In this document: positions 28,046-35,602 of the stretch, piece by piece
Position numbering within the stretch: the first letter of the stretch is position 1
Layout: each line of letters begins with the position of its first letter
DNA from: Pseudomonas gingeri
Lineage (GTDB): Bacteria > Pseudomonadota > Gammaproteobacteria > Pseudomonadales > Pseudomonadaceae
DNA: 64,000 bases
NCBI RefSeq assembly: GCF_013385635.1
Contig: NZ_JACAPR010000026.1
Coordinates: forward strand, 1-64,000
Direction of reading: 5' to 3'
The notes under the pieces: model-generated
Seen by the model: the letters and a program-made list of their open reading frames with translations, nothing else
The model's database searches: none
Told to the model about the DNA's origin: nothing
Program-made: the position numbers and the translations under genes

Positions 28046-28459
28046 TCATTGTTTCAGCTTCGCCTGCCGCTTCTGACGAGCTTGCGGAGCCCAATCAAGC
28101 GCCCCCACTCGGTAAAGGTAGACAAGACCTGCCAACAGAATTGCTATGAAAACGAGAGCTTCGACGAATCCGGTCCAGCCGCTTTCGCGGACGGACACAG
28201 ACCATGCAAAGAGAAAGAGGGCTTCGATATCGAAGATCACGAACAGCATCGCGACCAGATAGAATTTGGCGGAGAGCCGCAAGCGGGCGCTACCGGTAGG
28301 CAGCATGCCGGATTCGAACGGTTCATTCTTGCTGCGACCCCAGGCTTTTGACCCGAGGAGGCTGGAAAGACCGAGCATGAAGGCACAGAGGCCGACGACG
28401 CCGAGCAGGAAAATGGCAAAGCCCCAGTTGTGGGCCATGAGTCCGGTCGCTTCGGTCAT
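28046..28459 (-). CDS. nuoA: NADH-quinone oxidoreductase subunit A
   Basis: NuoA (137 residues, three helices) is the first gene of the operon. The conserved loop between helices 1 and 2 includes KNEPFESGMLPTGSARLRLSAKFYLVAMLFVIFDIEALFLF. It is quoted here only as the family hallmark, and the FDIE acidic pair lies in helix 2. It anchors the quinone chamber together with NuoH and NuoJ. Confidence 0.96.
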   Translation of the reverse strand: MTEATGLMAHNWGFAIFLLGVVGLCAFMLGLSSLLGSKAWGRSKNEPFESGMLPTGSARLRLSAKFYLVAMLFVIFDIEALFLFAWSVSVRESGWTGFVEALVFIAILLAGLVYLYRVGALDWAPQARQKRQAKLKQ

Positions 28460-28871
28460 GCGGGTAATCCTTAACAGAGAGCAAGGGTCTCTGAGCTTGA
28501 AAAAGAAACAAAGCAGTGACGATATGTCGCAGCGCGATCAATCCCGGTGATTTTATGGCTAAACACCCGGCAAGTAAAATTCCTATAGCGAAATTATTTA
28601 ATGGAATAAGGACATAACGACCTCCGGACAGCCCGCGGGCCATGCGCTGCGGGCATTAGGTGGCTTTTGGTTAATTATGTTTTATCCGGGCTGTAATGAA
28701 CAAAGCGTTTGTTAAATGATAATTAATATCGTTTGGGGCGGCTTTGATTACAGTCACCGGTGACCCGGGTGTTTCCAGTTGCCTTATATAGTAGACCGAT
28801 GAAAGTTGCAGGGAGGGCTGTTTTAGCGAGTTCTGTCGTTGCGTGGACTGCCCTGGATCAATACCTCGCGC
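28460..28871 (-). promoter_or_regulatory. nuo upstream region (AT-rich, no gene seen)
   Basis: About 410 bases separate nuoA from the aceA terminator. The stretch 28560-28740 is markedly AT-rich compared with the flanking genes and includes the near-palindrome GATAATTAATATC. The nuo promoter must lie here, but I could not fix a -10/-35 pair or an Anr box (TTGAT-N4-ATCAA). No coding frame with a convincing start was seen on either strand. Confidence 0.5.
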
Positions 28872-28907
28872 AAAAAAAATGCCCCGAACCAGTCGGGGCA
28901 TCAGTTT
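28872..28907 (-). terminator. Intrinsic terminator of aceA
   Basis: A perfect 9-bp stem (28879-28887 and 28893-28901, 5-base loop) is flanked by eight A residues on the left, giving a U-run on the minus strand. It lies some 57 bases past the aceA stop. A T-run on the right makes it partly bidirectional. Confidence 0.88.
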
Positions 28908-28963
28908 TTCAGGCATTCCAGTTAGGTTTTACAAGGCCTGGAATGGCCGCTTGCTCTAATCAC

Positions 28964-30289
28964 TCAGTGGAACTGCTCTTCTTCGGTCGAGCCGGTCAGC
29001 GCGGTCACCGAGGACGAACCGCCCTGGATCACGGTGGTCATGTCGTCGAAGTAGCCGGTGCCCACTTCCTGCTGGTGCGCAACGAAGGTGTAGCCCTTGG
29101 CGGCGTCGGCGAATTCCTGCTCCTGCAGCTTCACGTAGGCGGTCATGTCGTTGCGGGCGTAGTCGTGCGCCAGGTTGAACATGCTGTGCCACATGTTGTG
29201 GATGCCCGCCAGGGTGATGAACTGGTGCTTGTAGCCCATGGCCGACAGTTCGCGCTGGAACTTGGCGATGGTTGCGTCGTCCAGGTTCTTCTTCCAGTTG
29301 AAGGAAGGCGAGCAGTTGTAGGACAGCAGTTGGTCCGGGTATTCCTTCTTGATCGCTTCGGCGAAGCGGCGGGCCTCGTCCAGGTCCGGCTTGGCGGTTT
29401 CACACCAGATCAGGTCGGCGTACGGTGCGTAGGCCAGGCCGCGGGCAATGGCCTGGTCGAGGCCGGCACGGACCTTGTAGAAGCCTTCCTGGGTGCGGGT
29501 GCCGGTCACGAACGGCTGGTCGTACGGGTCGCAATCGGAGGTCAGCAGGTCGGCGGCGTTGGCATCGGTACGGGCCAGGATGATGGTCGGTACACCGGCA
29601 ACGTCGGCAGCCAGGCGGGCAGCGGTCAGCTTCTGCACGGCTTCCTGGGTCGGTACCAGGACCTTGCCGCCCATGTGGCCGCACTTCTTCACGGAAGCCA
29701 GCTGGTCTTCGAAGTGCACGCCGGCGGCACCCGCTTCGATCATGCTTTTCATCAGCTCGTAGGCGTTCAGTACGCCGCCGAAACCGGCTTCGGCGTCGGC
29801 CACGATAGGTGCGAAGTAGTCGATATAGCCATCGTCACCCGGGTTCTTGCCGGCTTTCCACTGGATCTGGTCGGCGCGACGGAACGAGTTGTTGATGCGC
29901 TTGACCACGGTCGGAACGGAGTCCACCGGGTACAGCGACTGGTCAGGGTACATCGACTCGGCGGAGTTGTTGTCCGCGGCCACTTGCCAGCCCGACAGGT
30001 AGATCGCCTGGATGCCGGCCTTGACTTGTTGCACGGCCTGGCCGCCGGTCAGGGCGCCCATGCAGTTGACGAAATCCTTGTCCGGACGGAAGGACGGCTT
30101 GGCGCCCTGGGTGACCAGGTTCCACAGTTTCTCGGCGCCCAGGCGGGCCAGGGTGTGCTCGGGTTGAATCGAGCCACGCAGGCGGACCACGTCAGCGGCG
30201 GAGTAAGTGCGTGTCACGCCTTTCCAGCGCGGGTTTTCAGCCCAGTCTTTTTCAAGGGCTGCAATTTGCTGTTCGCGTGTCAGTGCCAT
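28964..30289 (-). CDS. aceA: Isocitrate lyase
   Basis: AceA cleaves isocitrate to glyoxylate and succinate, the first step of the glyoxylate shunt. The 441-residue protein has the catalytic loop KKCGH at 201-205 (Cys203 as acid), the metal-binding DADAEAGFGG-type segment (VADAEAGFGGVLNAYE) and NCSPSFNW. The size is that of the short, E. coli-like class. It is followed by a strong terminator and has no linked aceB or glcB here; monocistronic aceA is usual for pseudomonads. GAGG lies nine bases before the ATG. Two isocitrate dehydrogenases competing for its substrate are encoded 7-12 kb away. Confidence 0.97.
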   Translation of the reverse strand: MALTREQQIAALEKDWAENPRWKGVTRTYSAADVVRLRGSIQPEHTLARLGAEKLWNLVTQGAKPSFRPDKDFVNCMGALTGGQAVQQVKAGIQAIYLSGWQVAADNNSAESMYPDQSLYPVDSVPTVVKRINNSFRRADQIQWKAGKNPGDDGYIDYFAPIVADAEAGFGGVLNAYELMKSMIEAGAAGVHFEDQLASVKKCGHMGGKVLVPTQEAVQKLTAARLAADVAGVPTIILARTDANAADLLTSDCDPYDQPFVTGTRTQEGFYKVRAGLDQAIARGLAYAPYADLIWCETAKPDLDEARRFAEAIKKEYPDQLLSYNCSPSFNWKKNLDDATIAKFQRELSAMGYKHQFITLAGIHNMWHSMFNLAHDYARNDMTAYVKLQEQEFADAAKGYTFVAHQQEVGTGYFDDMTTVIQGGSSSVTALTGSTEEEQFH

Positions 30290-30647
30290 GGAGATAAACC
30301 TCGTCGCATAGGTCTGGGGTGGAGAATTCCTTGCTCCGCCGAGTGCTCAAGTTGAGGCTTGGGCAAAACGGCTGCTCGCTGACCAGAAGCTTAGGCGCTC
30401 AGGTGCGGTCCGGCGGGGAAGGCGACGATTGAACGATGGGCTCAAGGGGGAAGTGAGCGAGGCGAGGGCGATCCTTCGGGCGCATTGGGGCGTCGTGGGC
30501 CTTCATGCGGGCTTCAGAGTTCTTGCCGTTCTACCTATTACGCTTCCGTCCCTCGGGACAACTTCGTTCCAGTCGCAACCTCGTCAAACACGCCTTGTGG
30601 GCGGTACAGACACGAATCGGCTCAGGTGGGTAGGTTAGAGCGGCGAT
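30290..30647. other. Gap upstream of aceA, no convincing gene
   Basis: This is the left part of a 502-base gap. It must contain the aceA promoter. Open frames from 30429 and 30485 on the plus strand lack Shine-Dalgarno signals and show no recognisable protein features, so they are not annotated. The right part holds a terminator-like structure and an inverted repeat, described separately. Confidence 0.5.
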
Positions 30648-30709
30648 CCGAAGGCCCTTGCCAGGGCCCCTGATTAGCGGGAGCGAGGCCATCATGCCTT
30701 CGGTTTTTT
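30648..30709 (+). ncRNA. Structured element ending in an intrinsic terminator, candidate sRNA 3' end
   Basis: An outer 8-bp stem CCGAAGGC/GCCTTCGG (30648-30655 and 30696-30703) is followed directly by six T residues (30704-30709). Nested inside or competing with it is a perfect 6-bp hairpin GGCCCT-TGCC-AGGGCC (30653-30668). No plus-strand gene ends here, since both flanking genes are on the minus strand. A rho-independent end without a coding region suggests an intergenic small RNA transcribed rightward from somewhere in 30290-30640. The 5' end and function are unknown. Confidence 0.4.
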
Positions 30710-30725
30710 GGCTCGTCAAACGTTT

Positions 30726-30751
30726 TGTAGTGCTTTTTTTAAAGCACTACA
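30726..30751. repeat. Perfect 11-bp inverted repeat with T4 loop
   Basis: TGTAGTGCTTT and AAAGCACTACA flank four T residues. It sits 40 bases beyond the stop of the leftward NolW-like gene, and just past the terminator-like element. It lacks a U-run after the stem on either strand, so it is either a poor terminator or an operator-like palindrome. Confidence 0.5.
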
Positions 30752-30791
30752 TCTTTGGTCTAATACGACTCATCGGTCAGTTTTCGGTGCT

Positions 30792-31553
30792 TTAGTCCAG
30801 GGTGTCGACTTTCACCCGCAAAGTCATGTCGTTACGGCTGGAGGTAGAGTAGCTGCGGGTTAGGGCCTGGCGGTCGGCCTGGCTCTGGCCGTTGACGCCG
30901 GCCAGGGTGATCCACTGGCCGAGCGGTCCGCTGACGGTTGTGTCGGTGCTTTGTACGTTCACTACATCCTGACGTTCCTGGCTCATCCGGTCACGATTGG
31001 TGCTGATGGCAAGGTGCACGATATTTCCGGTGACGCTGGCGGTGACGTAGAACCCCTGGGTGACGTTGCGATACTGGGTCTGTGTCTGTGGCCGGCCATA
31101 GGCGTCGAGCTGGCCGGTGCTGCTGGTCAGTGGCACGCTCTGGCCGACCTGGATCAGTGCCGGTGTGCCTTCGCTGGCCTGGACCTGCTGGATGCCGCCG
31201 TCGCGGCTGTCGGTGCTGCGGCTGATGATACGGGTCTGGCCCTGGCCGTTGATCGAATAGCCCTGGGCGCCCTGGTCATTGTTCTCGCTGGTGTCGACGC
31301 TGATCAGCAGGCGCTTGGCGGGCTTGTCCAGTTGCCCGAGGAAGTCGCGCAGTTCGTTGATCTTGCCGGGTTCGGCGTTGACGATCAGCTGGTTCTGATA
31401 GGCGCTGACCTTGCCATCCTGCCCGAGGAAGTTCTGTGCGACGGGCAGCAGGTCGCTGCTGGTGCGGTAGTTCAGGGGGATGATTTCAGTGGCTGCCTGA
31501 GCGCTGAAGGCACAGGCCAGCAGCAAGCCGCTGAAGAGGGTGCGTAGGGACAT
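30792..31553 (-). CDS. Periplasmic NolW/secretin N-domain-like protein
   Basis: This 253-residue exported protein has a signal peptide (MSLRTLFSGLLLACAFSAQA) and a short secretin-type N-domain at about 22-95, with the typical IIPLNYRTSSDLLPVAQNF and NQLIVNAEPGKINELRDFLGQLD pattern. It then has a Ser/Thr/Gln-rich C-terminal beta region, but no membrane-spanning secretin channel. Start 31553 is chosen because the signal peptide begins there with GGAGA upstream; codons farther upstream run through a terminator and repeat. The role is unknown. It could bind peptidoglycan or assist an envelope complex as N-domains do. No secretion genes are nearby. Confidence 0.75.
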   Translation of the reverse strand: MSLRTLFSGLLLACAFSAQAATEIIPLNYRTSSDLLPVAQNFLGQDGKVSAYQNQLIVNAEPGKINELRDFLGQLDKPAKRLLISVDTSENNDQGAQGYSINGQGQTRIISRSTDSRDGGIQQVQASEGTPALIQVGQSVPLTSSTGQLDAYGRPQTQTQYRNVTQGFYVTASVTGNIVHLAISTNRDRMSQERQDVVNVQSTDTTVSGPLGQWITLAGVNGQSQADRQALTRSYSTSSRNDMTLRVKVDTLD

Positions 31554-31636
31554 GTCCGGTATCTCCGCGTTGGACTGGGCAATGCATTGAGTTTGACAGT
31601 TTCTCGGCTGTTGGTGGGTCAAGTTGAATCGCGGAC

Positions 31637-31667
31637 GGCAAAACGCCCCGATGGCGGGGCGTTTTTT
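31637..31667. terminator. Intrinsic terminator between GNAT and NolW-like genes
   Basis: A perfect 10-bp stem (31641-31650 and 31655-31664) with four A residues on the left and six T on the right can act in both directions. For the leftward GNAT/roxA unit it is the only terminator before the next gene. Confidence 0.8.
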
Positions 31668-31684
31668 AGGGGCTTGGTCTGCTT

Positions 31685-31795
31685 GTGGCGAGCGGGCTTG
31701 CCCGCGCTCGGCTGCGCAGCAGCCGTTTCTGGTACAACGGGTTTGCTGCTTTTGGGGGCGCTGCACGCCCCGGCGCGGGCAAGCCCGCTCGCCAC
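31685..31795. repeat. Long-arm inverted repeat, REP variant
   Basis: Two 23-bp arms (31685-31707 and 31773-31795) are perfectly complementary and contain GCGGGCTTGCCCGC, a variant of the core used in the other palindromes here. The 65-bp interior has further imperfect pairing (CTGCGCAGCAG). This arrangement of paired inverted REPs is a common mobile repeat in Pseudomonas. Confidence 0.75.
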
Positions 31796-31823
31796 AGGTT
31801 AAAGATCCCAGGCCTTTGGGGTG

Positions 31824-32249
31824 TCAGGCGGAATTGCGCACCATGTCGACGTGGGGAATCCCGGCTTCGAGAAACTCCTCGCTGACGATGCTGAAACCGT
31901 GCCGTTCATAGAACGCCGTGGCCTGCACCTGGGCGCTGAGCATCTGTTGCTTGAGGCCGCGTTTCTCGGCTTCACCGATCGTGGCCTGCAACAGTGCATC
32001 ACCGACCTTCAGTCCGCGCCAATCGCGCAGGACCGATACGCGGCCGATATGCCCGTCGGGCAGCAGGCGTGCGGTACCGATCGGGAAGTCACCCTCGAAC
32101 GCCAGGAAATGCACGGCGCTGGCGTCTTCCGCGTCCCACTCGAGTTCCGGCGGTACGGCTTGTTCGGCAATGAATACCGATTCACGAATGCGCCGAATCT
32201 CGGCGTTATCCTTTTGCCAGTCCGCGACACGTACGTGAATTCTATTCAT
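31824..32249 (-). CDS. GNAT family N-acetyltransferase
   Basis: A 141-residue ElaA/GNAT-type acetyltransferase. The fold is marked by an N-terminal strand (MNRIHVRVADWQKD), the strand FLAFEGDFPIGTARLLPDG and the acetyl-CoA-binding loop IGRVSVLRDWRGLKVGDALL, where V-x-x-x-x-R-G-x-x-x-G is recognisable. The start at 32249 overlaps the end of roxA by eight bases, indicating translational coupling. Its substrate is unknown. Pairing with a ribosomal-protein hydroxylase invites, but does not show, a role in protein modification. Confidence 0.82.
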   Translation of the reverse strand: MNRIHVRVADWQKDNAEIRRIRESVFIAEQAVPPELEWDAEDASAVHFLAFEGDFPIGTARLLPDGHIGRVSVLRDWRGLKVGDALLQATIGEAEKRGLKQQMLSAQVQATAFYERHGFSIVSEEFLEAGIPHVDMVRNSA

Positions 32250-33408
32250 CGGCAAATCCCAGGCTTCCTTGTTTGACCAGCTCGCAGAGCAGGCCGCGTC
32301 CATCTTCGTCGTCAAGCCAGTGGCCGAGATTGTCGGCATGCAGGGCGTCCGCCGCGCAGATCATTTTCAACAGCTCGCGCAGCTTGCCCGGCAGGTAGCG
32401 GCTCTGGCCGCTGGCAAACAGCAGCAGGTCGTCATCGACTTCCGACCAGGCCAGGCGCGCGCTCGGGTTGCGGATCAGTATCGCACCCTGTTGCAGGCCG
32501 TCGAGCAGGTCTTCTTCTTCGAGTTCGGGGCCTACCACCAGTTCCGGATAACGTGGTTCGGTCATGAACTGGCCGAACCAGGTCAGCAGCAGGCGCTCGT
32601 CGCTCATGTGCTCGGCCAGCAGGCTTTTCAGGCGGTCGAGGGCGTCGTGCTGGATCTGGTGCGGATCGGCCACCGGCTGTACGTCGGCGTCGGTGTAGCG
32701 TTCTTCGTCCGGCAGGAACTGGCTGAGGAAGTCGGTGAAGTGGGTCAGTACTTCAGCCGCGCTCGGTGCGCGAAAGCCCACCGAGTAGGTCAGGCAGTCG
32801 TCCACGGCGACACCGCAGTGGGCCAGGCGCGGTGGCAGGTAGAGCATGTCGCCCGGTTCCAGGGTCCACTCGGCGGTTTCCTGGAAATCGGCGAGGATAC
32901 GCAGGTCGGCGTGTTCCAGCAGCGGGCTGTCGGAATCGCACATCTGGCCGATCTTCCAGTGGCGCTTGCCGTGGCCCTGGAGCAGGAATACATCGTAATT
33001 GTCGAAGTGCGGACCGACGCTGCCACCCGGGGCGGCAAAGCTGATCATCACGTCATCGATGCGCCAGCTCGGCAGGAAACGGAAGTTTTCCAGCAGTTCG
33101 GCGACTTCCGGGACGAACTGGTCGACCGCCTGCACCAGCAGGGTCCATTCACGTTCCGGCAACTGGCTGAAGGCGTCTTCGGCGAACGGGCCGCGGCGCA
33201 GCTCCCAGGGGCGCTCGCCGTGCTCGATGATCAGGCGCGATTCGACTTCTTCTTCCAGGGCCAGGCCGGCCAGTTCGTCGGCGTCGATCGGGCTTTCGAA
33301 GTCGGGAATGGCCTGGCGGATCAGCAGCGGCTTCTTCTGCCAGTAGTCGCGCAGGAATTCGCGAGCAGTGATGCCGCCCAGCAGTTGAAGAGGAGTATCA
33401 GGATTCAT
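32242..33408 (-). CDS. roxA: Ribosomal protein L16 arginine hydroxylase RoxA (JmjC/cupin)
   Basis: A 388-residue 2-oxoglutarate/Fe(II) oxygenase of the YcfD/ROX type, which hydroxylates an arginine of ribosomal protein L16. The facial triad is visible as His134-x-Asp136 (GPHFDNYDVF) and His197 (PRLAHCGVAVD). The C-terminal half provides the dimerisation and winged-helix parts typical of the family. In E. coli the order is roxA-phoQ-phoP-purB; here roxA lies beside purB with no phoPQ between. The downstream GNAT gene overlaps it by eight bases. Confidence 0.9.
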   Translation of the reverse strand: MNPDTPLQLLGGITAREFLRDYWQKKPLLIRQAIPDFESPIDADELAGLALEEEVESRLIIEHGERPWELRRGPFAEDAFSQLPEREWTLLVQAVDQFVPEVAELLENFRFLPSWRIDDVMISFAAPGGSVGPHFDNYDVFLLQGHGKRHWKIGQMCDSDSPLLEHADLRILADFQETAEWTLEPGDMLYLPPRLAHCGVAVDDCLTYSVGFRAPSAAEVLTHFTDFLSQFLPDEERYTDADVQPVADPHQIQHDALDRLKSLLAEHMSDERLLLTWFGQFMTEPRYPELVVGPELEEEDLLDGLQQGAILIRNPSARLAWSEVDDDLLLFASGQSRYLPGKLRELLKMICAADALHADNLGHWLDDEDGRGLLCELVKQGSLGFADE

Positions 33409-33445
33409 GTGTAACCTATTGAAAAAAAGCGTTTTCCATACGGGA

Positions 33446-33473
33446 ATAAAAACGCCCGGCTCAACCGGGCGTT
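33446..33473 (-). terminator. Intrinsic terminator of purB
   Basis: A perfect 9-bp stem (33451-33459 and 33465-33473, 5-base loop) is preceded on the left by an A-rich run, giving U residues on the minus strand. It lies 20 bases past the purB stop and separates purB from roxA. Confidence 0.88.
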
Positions 33474-33492
33474 CAGAGCGGGTGCCGTACGA

Positions 33493-34863
33493 TCAGATAC
33501 GCTGGGCTTGGGCCACGGCGTTGCCGATGTAGTTGGCCGGGGTCAGTTGTTTCAGCTCGGCCTTGGCGTCGGCAGGCATGTCGAGCCCGTCGATGAAAGT
33601 TTGCAGCGCTTCAGGGCTGATGCCCTTGCCGCGAGTCAACTCTTTCAGTTTTTCGTACGGGTTTTCGATGTTGTAGCGGCGCATCACGGTCTGGATCGGC
33701 TCGGCCAGGACTTCCCAGCAGGCGTCCAGGTCGGCGGCGATCTTCTGCTCGTTCAACTCCAGTTTGCTGATGCCCTTGAGGCTGGCTTCGTAGGCGATGA
33801 CGCTGTGGGCGAAGCCGACGCCGAGGTTGCGCAGCACGGTGGAGTCGGTCAGGTCGCGCTGCCAGCGGGAGATCGGCAGCTTGCTGGCCAGGTGCTGGAA
33901 CAGGGCGTTGGCGATACCCAGGTTGCCTTCGGAGTTTTCGAAGTCGATCGGGTTGACCTTGTGCGGCATGGTCGAGGAACCGATTTCGCCGGCAATGGTG
34001 CGCTGCTTGAAGTAGCCCAGGGAGATGTAGCCCCAGATATCGCGGTCGAAGTCGATCAGGATGGTGTTGAAGCGCGCGATCGCATCAAACAGCTCGGCGA
34101 TATAGTCGTGCGGCTCGATCTGGGTGGTGTAGGGGTTGAAGCCCAGGCCCAGCTCGTCTTCGATAAAGGCGCGTGCGTTGGCTTCCCAGTCGACCTGCGG
34201 ATAGGCCGACAGGTGGGCGTTGTAGTTGCCCACGGCACCGTTGATCTTGCCCAGCAGCGGCACGGCGGCCACCTGGGCGATCTGGCGCTCCAGGCGGTAG
34301 ACGACGTTCGCCAGTTCCTTGCCCAGGGTAGTCGGCGAAGCCGGCTGGCCGTGGGTGCGCGACAGCATCGGCACGGCGGCGAAGCGCTGGGCCAGTTCGC
34401 GGATGGCTTCGGCGATCTGGCGCATCAGCGGCAGCAGCACGTCATCACGGCCTTCGCGCAGCATCAGGGCGTGGGACAGGTTGTTGATGTCCTCGCTGGT
34501 GCAGGCGAAGTGGATGAATTCACTGACGGCGGCCAGTTCAGGCAGCTTGGCGGCCTGTTCCTTGAGCAGGTACTCGATCGCCTTGACGTCGTGGTTGGTG
34601 GTGCGCTCGATCTCTTTGACGCGCTCGGCGTGCTCCAGGGAGAAGTTCTCGGCCAGGGTATTCAATACCGCGTTGGCTTCGGCGGAAAACGCCGGGACTT
34701 CAGTGATCGCAGGGTGAGCGGCCAGGCGCTGGAGCCAGCGCACTTCCACCAGGACGCGAGCACGGATCAGGCCGTATTCGCTGAAAATAGGGCGCAGGGC
34801 CTGGGTTTTGCCGGCGTAGCGGCCGTCAACAGGGGAAACCGCAGTGAGCGAAGAAAGCTGCAT
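33493..34863 (-). CDS. purB: Adenylosuccinate lyase
   Basis: PurB (456 residues) cleaves SAICAR and adenylosuccinate in purine synthesis. The start at 34863 gives MQLSSLTAVSPVDGRYAGKT, the usual N-terminus and length; upstream codons look non-coding. The fumarase-superfamily signature GSSTMPHKVNP contains the catalytic flexible-loop serine, and the SRTHGQPASPTT segment holds the catalytic histidine. It is last in an apparent mnmA-hflD-purB cluster, the same order as in E. coli. Confidence 0.97.
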   Translation of the reverse strand: MQLSSLTAVSPVDGRYAGKTQALRPIFSEYGLIRARVLVEVRWLQRLAAHPAITEVPAFSAEANAVLNTLAENFSLEHAERVKEIERTTNHDVKAIEYLLKEQAAKLPELAAVSEFIHFACTSEDINNLSHALMLREGRDDVLLPLMRQIAEAIRELAQRFAAVPMLSRTHGQPASPTTLGKELANVVYRLERQIAQVAAVPLLGKINGAVGNYNAHLSAYPQVDWEANARAFIEDELGLGFNPYTTQIEPHDYIAELFDAIARFNTILIDFDRDIWGYISLGYFKQRTIAGEIGSSTMPHKVNPIDFENSEGNLGIANALFQHLASKLPISRWQRDLTDSTVLRNLGVGFAHSVIAYEASLKGISKLELNEQKIAADLDACWEVLAEPIQTVMRRYNIENPYEKLKELTRGKGISPEALQTFIDGLDMPADAKAELKQLTPANYIGNAVAQAQRI

Positions 34864-34978
34864 GGGGTGTTCTCGGACAGTCGGGCAACGAAATGGGGCG
34901 CGTATCATACATGAAAAAATCCGCCGGTCCGTTGCCAACTGACCGGCGTATCGCGCTTTTACAGCTCCGTCGATGGCC

Positions 34979-35602
34979 TCAGGCGCTACGCATCAACGGA
35001 TAGAGTTCCTTGAGCAGCTTGCGCCGGCTGATGACCAGTTGCCAGCGATGACCGCCCAGCTGGCGCCACAGGCGGGCCGAGCGGATCCCGGCCAGCAGCA
35101 GGGCGCGGATCTTCGAGGCATTGCTCGGTTGTTGCAGGTTGCGCATGTCGCCGTGTACCTGGATCCGCTGGCGCAGGGTGCTCAGGGTGTCCTGGTACAG
35201 TGCGCCACAGGCGGCCACCACGTTTTCATGGGCCGGGCCGAAGTGTTCGACCTGGGACTGGATCTGCGGCAGGCGCTTGCCGATGATTTCCAGCATGTCG
35301 TCGCGCTTGGCCAGCTGGCGCTCGAGGCCGAGCATCGACAGCGCATAACGTAGCGGCTCGCGCTGCAGGGCGCTCGGGTCGCGTTCGAGGGCGCCGATCA
35401 GCGCGCGATAACCGTCGCGCAGGTTGATATCGTCGCCGCCGTAGACTTCCAGTGTGTCCTTGGGGTCGCGGATCAGCAGGCTGCCGAGCATGCAGCTCAG
35501 GCCAGCTTCGCTGGACTGGCCGGTCTTGGCAATCTTGTCCACCAGAACCGCCGCGAGAAACACACCGCCCAGTGCCGTCAGTTGCTCCTGGGTCGGGCTC
35601 AT
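34979..35602 (-). CDS. hflD: High frequency lysogenization protein HflD homolog
   Basis: A 207-residue, mostly helical HflD/YcfC family protein, membrane-associated in E. coli where it binds the phage lambda CII protein. The conserved features AAVLVDKIAKTG near the N-terminus and GLERQLAKR and NASKIRALLLAGIRSARLWRQLGG toward the C-terminus are seen. It overlaps mnmA by four bases. Its housekeeping role is not established. Confidence 0.92.
   Translation of the reverse strand: MSPTQEQLTALGGVFLAAVLVDKIAKTGQSSEAGLSCMLGSLLIRDPKDTLEVYGGDDINLRDGYRALIGALERDPSALQREPLRYALSMLGLERQLAKRDDMLEIIGKRLPQIQSQVEHFGPAHENVVAACGALYQDTLSTLRQRIQVHGDMRNLQQPSNASKIRALLLAGIRSARLWRQLGGHRWQLVISRRKLLKELYPLMRSA

Noticed and set aside
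30429..30673. Small plus-strand frames in the aceA upstream gap
   Set aside because: No ribosome-binding sites, odd composition and no recognisable protein; the region is better explained as promoter plus a structured RNA.
30761..30772. TAATACGACTCA, identical to the first 12 bases of the phage T7 promoter
   Set aside because: The next bases (TCGGTCAG) do not continue the T7 consensus CTATAG, and no T7-like polymerase or vector sequence is present; most likely chance.
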